Counted from the stretch's first letter, positions 26,573 to 35,430 are shown. The stretch: DNA of 64,000 nucleotides from Chitinophagaceae bacterium (GCA_027484165.1 JAIXWH010000102.1:31926-95925); one strand, 5' to 3'. A program made the numbers and translations. Notes: generated from the letters alone by a model not told the origin.

Positions 26573-27661
26573 TTACTCATATAGCTTGTGTAAAATTATT
26601 GCCTTAATCATTTCATTGTCGACGGTTGGACTTTTGATTATTGAACTTTGTAAGTTAAATAATATTTGCTCCATACAGTTGTATAATCCAATTTTCAACT
26701 CAATTTTATTTTCTGAAATATATTTTTCAATGGTTCTTTCAATTGTTTTTAAGTTTTTATCATTATAGTTCATTCTTTTAATTTCAAACAGGGATGAATT
26801 CTTCAGAAATACTTTGATTTTGTCAAAATCAACAGCTTCTGTATTAAGTCTGTTTTCAATTGAAGTCCTTTTGTCCTTAAAATCCTCAACTTTTGTAAGT
26901 TCTTTTAGATAAGAGTTAAAATTATCCCTTGAAATTGATTTTTTACTTTTCAGTTCTTCAAAGTTTGAAATTGATTTTTCTACATTACTCTTCATTCTTA
27001 TTTCATCAAAAATAGATTTATAAAGAGGGGCAATTTGATATCTTACAGTTGGTAGATTTTTGTCTAAAAAATCTGCAAGTGCTGCTTTGGTTAGTTCTGT
27101 ATGTTTTTCAATACTTAATTCTCCCAATTTGAAAAAGGTTATCTTTTCAAATTTTTTCAGAGTATTTAAAGAATGTTCATTTTTTAACTCTGCTATTATT
27201 TTGTCTAAATCTTTATTGTCTAAATCAGCACAACAAAATTCATTAGTGTCTTCACAATTCTTGTTGTTTATAAGCTTTCCTTTTATTTTGCTGTTTGTCA
27301 CAAAATTTAAAGACTCAACGGCTTCTCCAAATTTTTCAATATGGTCATATAATTTTCCTAAATGAGAATTTAAGTCCCCATTCTTCCCCTTTTTTCTGGC
27401 TACTAATGAGTTTAAAGTCCAATTTTTATCCTTATTTGTTTTAACTTGGTAAAATGAGATTTTTTGTGGGTCTGTCGAAGAATCGAAAATTATTACGTCA
27501 TCATAGTATTCAAGAGTAAGCAAGTAGTCGTCTGGTTTTTGATGCAGTTCAAGGATTTTACAAATTGCCCAATTCTTTTGAAAGTCAAAACGATTAGTCG
27601 CTATTGAACCACTGTTCTCACGAGGTATGATTTTTTCAATTTGTTCTCTGATATCTATCAT
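26573..27661 (-). CDS. DUF4297-like nuclease partner of SMC-like ATPase
   Basis: A 362-aa protein. The first 90 residues (FDFQKNWAICKILELHQ, YDDVIIFDSS, ISFYQVKTNK) match the DUF4297 / Cap4-type dsDNA nuclease fold: a Glu-Asp-rich strand then a QVK motif (D...QxK). The rest is helical. Coupled with an SMC-like ATPase, it resembles the effector of ABC-3C or Lamassu-type systems. No separate middle protein is present; the helical C-terminal half could play that part. Start is 31 bp from attC-like site D. Confidence 0.75.
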   Translation of the reverse strand: MIDIREQIEKIIPRENSGSIATNRFDFQKNWAICKILELHQKPDDYLLTLEYYDDVIIFDSSTDPQKISFYQVKTNKDKNWTLNSLVARKKGKNGDLNSHLGKLYDHIEKFGEAVESLNFVTNSKIKGKLINNKNCEDTNEFCCADLDNKDLDKIIAELKNEHSLNTLKKFEKITFFKLGELSIEKHTELTKAALADFLDKNLPTVRYQIAPLYKSIFDEIRMKSNVEKSISNFEELKSKKSISRDNFNSYLKELTKVEDFKDKRTSIENRLNTEAVDFDKIKVFLKNSSLFEIKRMNYNDKNLKTIERTIEKYISENKIELKIGLYNCMEQILFNLQSSIIKSPTVDNEMIKAIILHKLYE

Positions 27662-27692
27662 TTAATTTCGATTGTGGTCGTTTTTAGTATTA

Positions 27693-27769
27693 GGCATAAC
27701 GGTCGACGCTTGCGCCGTTTTTTTTGTAGCGAACGCGTAAAAAAATGGCGCTAAGCGTTTGTTATAGCC
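27693..27769. repeat. attC-like site D
   Basis: A compact 77-bp site from GGCATAAC (27693-27700) to GTTATAGCC (27761-27769). Arms GACGCTTGCGCCGTTTTTTT and AAAAAAATGGCGCTAAGCG are almost perfectly inverted. It is the clearest of the six attC-like sites. Confidence 0.72.
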
Positions 27770-27891
27770 AGTTTTTTTTCGCACTCTTTTTTTAATAAAC
27801 CACAAATACTATATGAATCTAATGATAAAAACAAAAGCAAACAAACTAAATTATTTTATCTATTTTTCAAAATATCTTGTCGGTCTTAATT

Positions 27892-28028
27892 GGCTATAAC
27901 GGTTTCGAGCTTTGCGTTCGGGCTGGTTTCGTAGCATAAAGCTTCAATTTATTACTAAAGTTCATTGTAAGTACGAAGCTCCAAGTTTGCGCTTCACTCC
28001 GCCTGACGCAAAACCCATCTTAGCAGAG
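27892..28028. repeat. attC-like site E (degenerate)
   Basis: Begins GGCTATAAC (27892-27900) and ends near ATCTTAGC (28018-28025). Arms GCTTTGCGTTCGGGC and GCCTGACGCAAAACCC pair. The centre CATAAAGCTTCAATTTATTA is nearly that of site C. The right-end GTT is lost. It starts 12 bp after the stop of the HEPN gene at 28040. Between sites D and E lie 122 bp without a gene (27770-27891). Confidence 0.6.
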
Positions 28029-28039
28029 CAGGGCATCTT

Positions 28040-28921
28040 TCAGAAGTCTGGCAGTTCCTGAGCATTTTTCTCTTCAATTTGTTTGTCAATATTTCCAATA
28101 AATGTTTCAATGTCAGAAATTAACTGGTCAATTATCACTGAATCAATTACAACTTCAACACCGTCTTTAGTTTTACCATTTCTATGAACCAAATCATGTC
28201 TTGTCAATACCGCTTTATATGCAATGCCTATATCACCCAAATCGACTCCTAAAGTGTCTCTATACATGCCTTTAACTTTAGGCAAATTGTGATAAATCAC
28301 ATCCAACATTACTTGTTTGCAAATTGTTTTAATTTTTTCGTGATAGTTAAACAATTCATTCAATGGAATTAATCTTTCCTTAAAGTCATGGAAAGTTCGA
28401 ACAAATTGTTTTGTAAAATCTTTTGAGTTTAATGTAGTGTTTATAAATGCGTCAGAAAGGTAGGTTTCCATTGAAGCGATGACTCCTGTATATATTTGCC
28501 TTCTTAACGTTTTGTCAGTTGAGGCATTTGCAATTATAATTTTATTAAGTTCTTTGATGTTATCAATTTCACTTTTAAATGTTTCAAAAAATAGTGTGTT
28601 GCTTGCAATAGCTTCATATTGGTCCTCGTAATATGGTTCGGGGTTTTCAGTAATGTCTATGTGATGGTTGTCTGGTAATTCATCAATAGTTCCGTCTCCA
28701 CCGGCATATGTAGAATATATTGAAATATTAAACTCCTTTCCACAACCTTCACACACAGCATTACCTTCTTCGTCAGTTCGGCTGTCGTGTGCCGTGTCAG
28801 CTGAATAGTCTGGGTAAGGAATTCCGATTTCTTCGCTTGAAACTTGATGTCCACATACATCACAGTTAAAATCTATTGTCAACGACTCATTACCAAATGG
28901 ATTAAAACTAAAATATTTCAT
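28040..28921 (-). CDS. Zinc-ribbon HEPN RNase-like protein
   Basis: A 293-aa protein. The N-terminus has two CxxC knuckles (CDVCGHQ and CEGCGKE) forming a zinc ribbon. The C-terminal half (about 130-285) is helical and carries RHDLVHRNGKTKDG, the RxxxxH motif of the RiboL-PSP/HEPN RNase group. Upstream helix IYTGVIASMETYLSDAFINT fits this family. A single-gene cassette between attC-like sites E and F, probably a defence or stress RNase. Confidence 0.75.
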   Translation of the reverse strand: MKYFSFNPFGNESLTIDFNCDVCGHQVSSEEIGIPYPDYSADTAHDSRTDEEGNAVCEGCGKEFNISIYSTYAGGDGTIDELPDNHHIDITENPEPYYEDQYEAIASNTLFFETFKSEIDNIKELNKIIIANASTDKTLRRQIYTGVIASMETYLSDAFINTTLNSKDFTKQFVRTFHDFKERLIPLNELFNYHEKIKTICKQVMLDVIYHNLPKVKGMYRDTLGVDLGDIGIAYKAVLTRHDLVHRNGKTKDGVEVVIDSVIIDQLISDIETFIGNIDKQIEEKNAQELPDF

Positions 28922-28944
28922 TGTTATGATTTTTATTTGCCTTA

Positions 28945-29005
28945 CTGCTAACGGTTTCGGACTTTACATTGATGGTATATTGAAACCGAATGCTGTCTGC
29001 TAGCA
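28945..29005. repeat. attC-like site F (short, degenerate)
   Basis: From CTGCTAACGGTTTCGG (28945-28960) to CCGAATGCTGTCTGCTAGCA (about 28986-29005). Arms GGTTTCGG and CCGAA pair. The right-end GTT is altered to GCT. It lies 24 bp before the HEPN gene start and 84 bp after the cyclase stop. Confidence 0.5.
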
Positions 29006-29089
29006 ATAAAGTTTATTATTTTCTCAAATGTTTCAATATGAAGGGCTTAACACTAACACTAAAACTAAAACTATTTTAGTGATTAGGTT

Positions 29090-29794
29090 TTATCCTTTCA
29101 AGCTCTCCCAATGATAATTTGTATTATAGCACGCGACTTTTTTCCCGTTTTTTAAGGTCAAATTAATCATACTCCACATACTTTGCCCATTAATTACCTT
29201 GTTACTATCTTTAAGTTGATTGTAAACAGATGGGCTCACATATATACAGTTTGTAGCGTGGGAACTTAAATGTGAAGCATAATTACACGCTTTCCCAACC
29301 CAAACCAAGTCATTGTTTTCTGCATTTCGCCCCTTACCAACTTTTGTGATTAGAGTTTGTCCCATATCAATTCCGATTCCTATATTAATAGCGTATTCAG
29401 GTTTGAATTGAGGATTTAAAATATTAGAAATTGCCCACCGAATATTCATTGCAGCTTCAACAGCATTTTTGTTTTTAGAATCACCAGAAAAAACCCCCAT
29501 TATCCTGTCTCCATCGAACGCTCTTACATTCCCGTCTCTACTATTAATTATTCTTAAACATATGTCGTGAAAGCTTTGATAAATTCTTGCCGCATTTTCA
29601 TAATTATAAGTATCGTGAAGTTCACTTGATTTTCTTATGTCCACAAAAATAAATGTAAGTTCAGCGGTCAAAGCTGTATTGCCGAATGTCAACATTGAAT
29701 AGTCTGTTGAAGGTACTATTTTCGTTGGTGTAATTTCATACTTTTCTCTGAAGTATGAGGCTATCTTATTCTTTAGTTCGTCTAAAAGTGGCAT
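29090..29794 (-). CDS. Pycsar-type class III nucleotide cyclase (second in operon)
   Basis: A 234-aa cyclase of the class III (CHD) fold. First metal site: LTFIFVDIRKSSELHD (about residues 41-56); second: RAFDGDRIMGVFSGD (about 95-109), keeping both Asp. NDLVWVGKACNYASHLSS at about 168-185 holds the Asn/Arg-region residues of PycC-like enzymes. Pycsar cyclases make cCMP or cUMP on phage infection. It overlaps the membrane-effector gene by 13 bp, and a second cyclase precedes that. Base specificity cannot be read by eye. Confidence 0.8.
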   Translation of the reverse strand: MPLLDELKNKIASYFREKYEITPTKIVPSTDYSMLTFGNTALTAELTFIFVDIRKSSELHDTYNYENAARIYQSFHDICLRIINSRDGNVRAFDGDRIMGVFSGDSKNKNAVEAAMNIRWAISNILNPQFKPEYAINIGIGIDMGQTLITKVGKGRNAENNDLVWVGKACNYASHLSSHATNCIYVSPSVYNQLKDSNKVINGQSMWSMINLTLKNGKKVACYNTNYHWESLKG

Positions 29795-30294
29795 ATCACT
29801 TTGATTATAGTTGTTAAACCAATTAGCCCAAAGCCTAGGGCTGTTATGTAACTTGCAAATTTGAAAAGACTGAATTTTGATTGTGTAATCCTAGCATTTA
29901 TAAGAATCTGATTTATTAGGCTTTTATCAAATTGGTTTGGATTAAAAGCTGTATCATTTTTTTGATAATGCGAAATAAAAGAAACATCATCGAGGTGAGA
30001 AAGATCTCCGAAAAAATATAAGTTGGGATTAGTTAGATCTTTCTTGTTAAAGAATAAATTTTGTGTCACAGGAAATTGTGATATAATACTTATAAAAACT
30101 GAAGTCCCTAAACAAATAATGCCAATTAATAGACTCAACTTGTTAGTGAAATTTTGAATATTTGAATAGCTTGATATTATTCCAACAACAAGACCTGCGT
30201 TCAAGACTATAAGTCCACCATGTTTTGCCTCGGCAAACTTTAGCCATTCATTTACGTTAGAAAAGATGTATTTTAGTTCAGTTTTTGCTTCCAT
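29782..30294 (-). CDS. Pycsar membrane effector (PycTM-like, DUF5706-type)
   Basis: A 170-aa protein. It begins YIFSNVNEWLKFAEAKHGGLIVLNAGLV, the N-terminal signature of PycTM-type effectors (FAEAKxGxLxxLN), then has membrane helices at about 25-42, 50-70 and 145-165. In Pycsar, binding of the cyclic pyrimidine nucleotide makes the effector disrupt the membrane and stop growth. It is sandwiched between two cyclase genes with an overlap of 13 bp and a gap of 2 bp. Confidence 0.78.
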   Translation of the reverse strand: MEAKTELKYIFSNVNEWLKFAEAKHGGLIVLNAGLVVGIISSYSNIQNFTNKLSLLIGIICLGTSVFISIISQFPVTQNLFFNKKDLTNPNLYFFGDLSHLDDVSFISHYQKNDTAFNPNQFDKSLINQILINARITQSKFSLFKFASYITALGFGLIGLTTIIKVICHF

Positions 30295-30296
30295 AA

Positions 30297-30989
30297 TTAA
30301 TCTGCGGTTGAGTTTTCTTGGATTATGCGTATTAAATCATCATCATCGTGCAATTCAAGTTTATGTAATTTCACTGGTACTTTAAATCCATCTAAATTAA
30401 CTGTTCCATAATCAGAGAAACCATTGTAGGCTCTCGTAATAGTTGGCCAAGCTACTGAATAAGCAGGCTCTGTAAGAACTATGTCATTGCCTTTAACTGA
30501 TTTTTCCATTTTAAATGTTTGTGAGACTGCAAGAGTAGTTGGATTTAGGCCTTCCAATGTTACTTCTCCAATGTGAATGCACGTTCTCAATTCAAAAGGT
30601 TGAGATGAAGGCATTAAGTATTGGCGTAAATTTTCTCGCCACTTTAAAATATCAAGAAAATGCTGAAATATAAACAATACCGCATCACCAATTTCTTTCA
30701 AAAAAATGCCATTATTTTTAATTTTAGATACACTTAATGCATTAAATGAATAAGTTACAAATGTTTTTATTCTTTCAGCTAATTTTAAATTGCCATTTTC
30801 AGCTCCATATTTTGTAGAACCAACAATATCAACAAGAACAATGTAATATATCCCATCATGCAGTATTCCTTGGCTTTGCAGCTCAAATAACTTATTCAAA
30901 GCGGAACTAGCTTCATCCTTTGCATATGAAGGCGCATTTTTTAAAAACTCTTTATTTATCTGTTCCAAATCATAATACTGACTGCTCAT
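30297..30989 (-). CDS. Second class III cyclase of the Pycsar-like operon (first gene)
   Basis: A 230-aa cyclase. Metal sites: YYIVLVDIVGSTKYGAE (about 44-60) and LKEIGDAVLFIFQ (about 98-110), both with Asp. RTCIHIGEVTLEG follows, as in adenylate/guanylate-type cyclases. It is not closely similar to the 29090-29794 enzyme, so it is not a recent duplicate. It could make the same or a second messenger. It may act as a regulator or a second sensor. First gene of a three-gene unit. Confidence 0.8.
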   Translation of the reverse strand: MSSQYYDLEQINKEFLKNAPSYAKDEASSALNKLFELQSQGILHDGIYYIVLVDIVGSTKYGAENGNLKLAERIKTFVTYSFNALSVSKIKNNGIFLKEIGDAVLFIFQHFLDILKWRENLRQYLMPSSQPFELRTCIHIGEVTLEGLNPTTLAVSQTFKMEKSVKGNDIVLTEPAYSVAWPTITRAYNGFSDYGTVNLDGFKVPVKLHKLELHDDDDLIRIIQENSTAD

Positions 30990-31097
30990 TATATCTTTAT
31001 TTTAGTTAATCATCATCATTATCATTTGAAAAATTGTTGATTTTAAATATTAAACCAACTTTTATCAAATATCAAACTAAAATCATAAATCAGTTGA

Positions 31098-31358
31098 CTA
31101 AATATTATTACTTATTATATCAAAATCATAAAAATTGTATGACAAATTATTTCTTTGGACAAATTTAAGAATAGGTAATTCTTCGTAGAGTTCTGATTGA
31201 AACGATATGTGAAATCCACCCTCAACAACCGATGGTTTTTGAATAATTGCGATTAATTTTCTTTTTACTTCAGAGTCATCAAAGAAAAACTCTTTCCCAA
31301 TTTCTTTCTTGTATTTTTCACGTACCTGAAGTACTCCTTTTTCTGTAAAGTATTCCAT
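31098..31358 (-). CDS. Small hypothetical protein
   Basis: An 86-aa cytosolic protein, with the block KEIGKEFFFDDSEVKRKLIAI and a C-terminal FYDFDIISNNI. No family recognised. It stands 108 bp upstream of no other gene in its direction except the Pycsar operon (30989), which may be independent. Confidence 0.45.
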   Translation of the reverse strand: MEYFTEKGVLQVREKYKKEIGKEFFFDDSEVKRKLIAIIQKPSVVEGGFHISFQSELYEELPILKFVQRNNLSYNFYDFDIISNNI

Positions 31359-31506
31359 TTTGTATATTTTATGTAACTGCTTTTTAAATTTCCCAATTCA
31401 AAAAGGCCCGATCTAGTGACAGTTTTTTTTGTTTTAGAATCTATATTTGTCGTGCTTTAGTTTTCTATACGTATAACATAGATTCGATTTACTTCTTTAA
31501 AAGATT

Positions 31507-31938
31507 TCACTCTCTTATTTGTATATCAGCAATAACTGCTGTAGAATAATGTAACAAAACAGGAGAAAACCAACCACCATTGTATTGGTTAAATAAAGAA
31601 TGGGCATTAATATTATCCAAATAAGGTTCCCAAGATATTCTTAAACTTGGGTAAGTTAAATAAATTCCACTTGCTGTTTGCGGAAAATAGAAACTAAATT
31701 CAGTTGACGTTTCTTTGGTGATGTCTTGAGAGAGACTGCCAAATGGAGTAAAGTACTTTATAGACACTTGTAAATTACCTAATAAAACAGAAAATGGCTG
31801 TCCAATATACTGTGATTTATTCGCAACAATTGTTTGCAAATAAGCGAGTGTATCAGACACTCCAGTAGTTTGTGCGATAACTTTATTATTAATAAGACTT
31901 AATGTGAAAATAAAAAAAATTACTAGTATATTTTTCAT
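31507..31938 (-). CDS. Secreted hypothetical protein
   Basis: A 143-aa protein with a signal peptide (NILVIFFIFTLSLINNKVIAQ, cleavage after IAQ). The mature part is beta-rich (LGNLQVSIKYF, then GIYLTYPSLRISW). It follows the lipoprotein gene 31967-33652 by 28 bp on the same strand, so the two are probably one operon. Family not recognised. Confidence 0.55.
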   Translation of the reverse strand: MKNILVIFFIFTLSLINNKVIAQTTGVSDTLAYLQTIVANKSQYIGQPFSVLLGNLQVSIKYFTPFGSLSQDITKETSTEFSFYFPQTASGIYLTYPSLRISWEPYLDNINAHSLFNQYNGGWFSPVLLHYSTAVIADIQIRE

Positions 31939-31966
31939 TCTGATTGTATTTTAAATTAAAGAATTA

Positions 31967-33652
31967 TTAGCACTCTTGAGTGTAAATTAACCTTTTAGGT
32001 TTTCGAGGATCAGGAGACGTTTTAATTATAATAGGCTTAAATTTACCTGTAGCATCTTTTTTGGTTAGGGTTATACCTGTATCAAATTGCTTCAATACTG
32101 CAGACATCGCCATTTCATAAACTAGGTTATTTTGATTGGGGTTGCCCTTGTAAACATATTCAAAATATTTTTTCGCTTTATCAAAAGCTTCACCGATTTC
32201 AGATGTTTCATTCCAGTTAACGCCATTAAGAAATTGGGGTTTCGTTCTCAAAAAAGTTAACGCTAAAGAAGGATCTGTTATCGATATGCCGTATTGACTC
32301 CCTCCCGAAGCTGCGACAAAATCTCCAACTAGATGTGAACATCTGACTGAATTTTCTATTAATGTATAAATATCAAGAGCTGATTGTGCTGCGTACCCCT
32401 TTGGAGGATGAGTGTGAAAAAAGCTAGCTTCAACAGCTAATCGTGGTGGAGTATAGTGAAAACTTATTGAAGAATCAGTACCTGTATATAACTGGCTTGT
32501 TTCATATCCTGTAAATGTTGTATCAGTTGGATTTTGTGGATTAACTGAAACCTTTCTGAAGACTATAAATCCTTTTTCCAAAGGCTCTGTAGGTAAATCT
32601 GGAATTGTAGATAATACAGAATCTGCCTTTGAATTGATATACAAAGTATCTAATTTTTTCGCTGCATTTTGAGCGATTTCACATGGGGTTTGGGGGTCAA
32701 ACCCTTCGTCTTCCGGATCAATTGGTTCCCAACCTGGTGGCTCTAAGATACCACAAGGAAAAGAAAATGAATTCAATAAACCTCCAGGGTTGCATGGTTC
32801 AGTAGTAGAAGATCCACCGCCACCAGATGATCCCGATGAGCTACTACCAGAAGTACCACCAGAATCACCAGAACCGCCACTTCCTCCTTCTTGCCACCAA
32901 CCATCGCAAATAAATTCGCTTGAAGTACTAGAAGTTTGACAATCAGGACATCCATCACATGGCCCCAAAACCCCTGTTCTATAATTTGGACATGCGTTTG
33001 GAGGGTAAGGGCACTGATTTGTTATTACAGTAGTCCAAATCTGAACACATATTTCATTAAATGCTGCCTTCAAAAATACTTTTTTTTCAGTGTAAAATGT
33101 ATCTAGATATGTAGTTGAACCCCAAAATAGTCTCTTATCTGTAATTTTGAAAAGCGAATCATTAAACACCTCCTTGTTTAGTAACATAAATTGAACAGCA
33201 TATTTCTCTGCCAACTCTGGAATCATTTGTTCAGTACTGAATTGAAAGTTGTCATATTCTCCTGCAGTTTTAATAGATATTAATACAGAATCCAACAACG
33301 AAGCTTCAAGATATGCTTTTACAACTTGTTCCCCTTGATTAACAATTGGAATAATGATAGTTTCTTCATTTAAAATTCCTCCCCTAGCACTTACATCAGA
33401 AAAACCGCCTCTATTAATTTTAAGTGCATTTTGCCAATAAATATTTCCATATTTTTCCTGAAATTGATTTAATTTTCTTGTGTCATAAAGTTTATTAAAA
33501 GCCTTTTTAACCTTTAATAATTGTTCTGAAGAGGCATGTGATTGTTGAATTTGAAATGAATTTTCTGACTTCATTGGAAACTCTGCTTTTTTGCAAGAAT
33601 AAATCAATATCAAAAATCCGAACAAGATTAATCTGAAGGAAATTTTAAGCAT
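31967..33652 (-). CDS. Lipoprotein with Ser/Gly linker and JAB-like C-terminal domain
   Basis: A 561-aa lipoprotein. Signal: LILFGFLILIYSCKKAE, lipobox Cys at about residue 20. After a helical N-terminal part come a Cys-rich block (CPYPPNACP, CDGCPDC) and a Ser/Gly-rich linker at about 255-285. The C-terminal domain includes SFFHTHPPKGYAAQSALDIY, a His-x-His...Ser...Asp arrangement like the JAB/MPN metalloprotease active site. The N-to-C plan recalls exported polymorphic-toxin-like proteins, and the small secreted protein 31507-31938 may be its partner or immunity protein. Confidence 0.65.
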   Translation of the reverse strand: MLKISFRLILFGFLILIYSCKKAEFPMKSENSFQIQQSHASSEQLLKVKKAFNKLYDTRKLNQFQEKYGNIYWQNALKINRGGFSDVSARGGILNEETIIIPIVNQGEQVVKAYLEASLLDSVLISIKTAGEYDNFQFSTEQMIPELAEKYAVQFMLLNKEVFNDSLFKITDKRLFWGSTTYLDTFYTEKKVFLKAAFNEICVQIWTTVITNQCPYPPNACPNYRTGVLGPCDGCPDCQTSSTSSEFICDGWWQEGGSGGSGDSGGTSGSSSSGSSGGGGSSTTEPCNPGGLLNSFSFPCGILEPPGWEPIDPEDEGFDPQTPCEIAQNAAKKLDTLYINSKADSVLSTIPDLPTEPLEKGFIVFRKVSVNPQNPTDTTFTGYETSQLYTGTDSSISFHYTPPRLAVEASFFHTHPPKGYAAQSALDIYTLIENSVRCSHLVGDFVAASGGSQYGISITDPSLALTFLRTKPQFLNGVNWNETSEIGEAFDKAKKYFEYVYKGNPNQNNLVYEMAMSAVLKQFDTGITLTKKDATGKFKPIIIKTSPDPRKPKRLIYTQEC

Positions 33653-33756
33653 ATATAAATATTTTAATGAAATATGTGAGTGTGCAATTACTTTTTATTT
33701 TTGGATAATTTTTCTAATAAAAAGCAATCTAACCAGAAAATTTACTATTGAATAAC

Positions 33757-33799
33757 GTTTAAAAAGAATTGTATTAGTTTAATACAATTCTTTTTAAAC
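33757..33799. terminator. 20-bp perfect inverted repeat, likely terminator
   Basis: GTTTAAAAAGAATTGTATTA (33757-33776) and its exact complement at 33780-33799 are separated by 3 bp. It lies just after the stop of the ATPase gene 33803-35416, at the end of the long operon. The inside reads TGTATTAGTTTAATACA, which also fits the element-wide palindrome, so it may serve as both or the match may be chance. Confidence 0.6.
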
Positions 33800-33802
33800 A
33801 AT

Positions 33803-35416
33803 TTAACCAGCACTCATCACTCCCCCAGCATTAAACCTACCGGTTGCCTTCGCCTCCCCTTTACCAACTTCAATAATTACATCTACCTCGTGAGCATGGG
33901 TATTTACACCTTTGAAGCGACCTTCTTTGGTTGTGTGGTAAATGAAGATGAATGATACGCCAGAATATTGTTTACGGAGTTCTTCCAGGTCAGAAACATC
34001 CATGCCAGCTTTAGAAACGGAATCGATGAATACAAACTGATACGGCGAAAGGTCAGCTGGTATTCGGTCTGTGATATACAGGTTCGAATGAGAAGCATTA
34101 AGCCTCTCTATTTTTTCTTTTAGTGTAAATCCGAATCCTTCTTCCACGGCACAATACAATACCTTTCCATGATGCTCTGCGAGGTATTTAGCAAAGTCAA
34201 GGCACAAGGTTGATTTTCCGGATTTAGGCAAGCCATATACCATGGCAGAAAATCCTACAGAAGGATCGCCGATTAGGTCTTTGTATTTCCCTTTCAGACC
34301 AATTGTCTCAAATTCCATTTGTAGCAGCTCACGAGAGGGTATGACAATAGAATTTTCATCATCATGCTCATCATCAAATCCGTCTAGACTTTTTTTTTGA
34401 GCGAATAAATCATCTCCTACTATGCCCATTAGACCATTGAGTTCAGCTCTGCTGATTTTCAAAGTATCGGCACTACCAGCAACGAAGTTTTTAAGAGCTT
34501 CATAGGCATCGTTCAAACGCTTTGCATACTTATCGGATTTATGAATTTTACCTTTCTGCACAGACTTGGTCATGCGCTCAACTAGCTTCTCTGCTCGCTC
34601 TTTCATTCCCTTTTTACCATTGAGGCTCACATAGGCTTTGAGCAAAGTAATGGATAGCATGTTCTCCTGGCTTCCTGCAATTTCTAGGTAGCGTTTTAGG
34701 TTCTTGGCATCAATCTTAATCTCTGCCATATCATCCATTTTCTCGTAAGCCTTTATGAGTTGCTCTTGCATGAGATTTATCTCTTTGGCATAGGGCGAAT
34801 CCTTTCTGATTCTGCGCTCAAGGATTGCTTTTTGTAAACCGGTAAGCAGGTTCAATACCTGGGCTTGGGTTTTCACCTTGCCATGCATAGAAGCATAGCG
34901 TTTGATAAACTGTACATCAGTATCAATTCGTTCAATCGGTGTTGCTTCGTTTTCATCATCATCTTCTTCAGGAGCAGGCTTTACGGCTTTTACCAATATC
35001 ATTTCGTTGGCATCAACAAAATGTTTCGCTTCTTCAATAGAATCAAACTTTTCATTTGAAAAATTTTGATTTTTTTTCAAGTCCCAAATGATAAACTTGG
35101 ATGAAGTACTTGAAGCTGGTCTTATCTCAACCCTAAGTCCCTTGTAGGTTAATTTCGGAGCAGGCTTTGCTGCTGTCTTCACCGCCTTTTCCGGAAGGGC
35201 TTTTGTAGTTTTTGACTTACCATTTTTTTTCAGATAATCACTAAGCTTTGAAAAATAAGCATCTACCACACGCTTGATATTCTCATTGGAGTTGTATGCC
35301 GACCAGTTACCCTGGGATGCACCCACGACTAGGTTATGTCCTTTCGAAAGGGCTTCGGGCATGGTTGCCCAATCAATATCTTTTATCTCTGTAAAATAGT
35401 TTTTTGTTGTAAGCAT
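33803..35416 (-). CDS. RecA-like ATPase, last gene of the long operon
   Basis: A 537-aa protein. The C-terminal part (about 380-537) is a RecA/DnaB-like ATPase: Walker A VYGLPKSGKSTLCLDF, Walker B PYQFVFIDSVSKAG, and an Arg/His-rich end. The middle contains two similar helical repeats (around KGKIHKSDKYAKRLNDAYEAL and RIRKDSPYAKEINLMQEQLI). The N-terminal 130 residues carry a small domain and Lys-rich linker. The ATPase is the only RecA-like candidate for genome handling or packaging in the operon; packaging is inference only. Confidence 0.75.
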   Translation of the reverse strand: MLTTKNYFTEIKDIDWATMPEALSKGHNLVVGASQGNWSAYNSNENIKRVVDAYFSKLSDYLKKNGKSKTTKALPEKAVKTAAKPAPKLTYKGLRVEIRPASSTSSKFIIWDLKKNQNFSNEKFDSIEEAKHFVDANEMILVKAVKPAPEEDDDENEATPIERIDTDVQFIKRYASMHGKVKTQAQVLNLLTGLQKAILERRIRKDSPYAKEINLMQEQLIKAYEKMDDMAEIKIDAKNLKRYLEIAGSQENMLSITLLKAYVSLNGKKGMKERAEKLVERMTKSVQKGKIHKSDKYAKRLNDAYEALKNFVAGSADTLKISRAELNGLMGIVGDDLFAQKKSLDGFDDEHDDENSIVIPSRELLQMEFETIGLKGKYKDLIGDPSVGFSAMVYGLPKSGKSTLCLDFAKYLAEHHGKVLYCAVEEGFGFTLKEKIERLNASHSNLYITDRIPADLSPYQFVFIDSVSKAGMDVSDLEELRKQYSGVSFIFIYHTTKEGRFKGVNTHAHEVDVIIEVGKGEAKATGRFNAGGVMSAG

Positions 35417-35430
35417 GATTGTCTCTGTTT

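Noticed and set aside
20563..29090. REP-like or simple terminator hairpins between the defence genes
   Set aside because: Sites are 61-137 bp, have AAC...GTT ends and related centres, and occur only once per gene junction, unlike short terminators.
29090..30989. Ordinary cAMP signalling cyclases
   Set aside because: The tight operon with a PycTM-like membrane effector and the defence surroundings fit Pycsar better.
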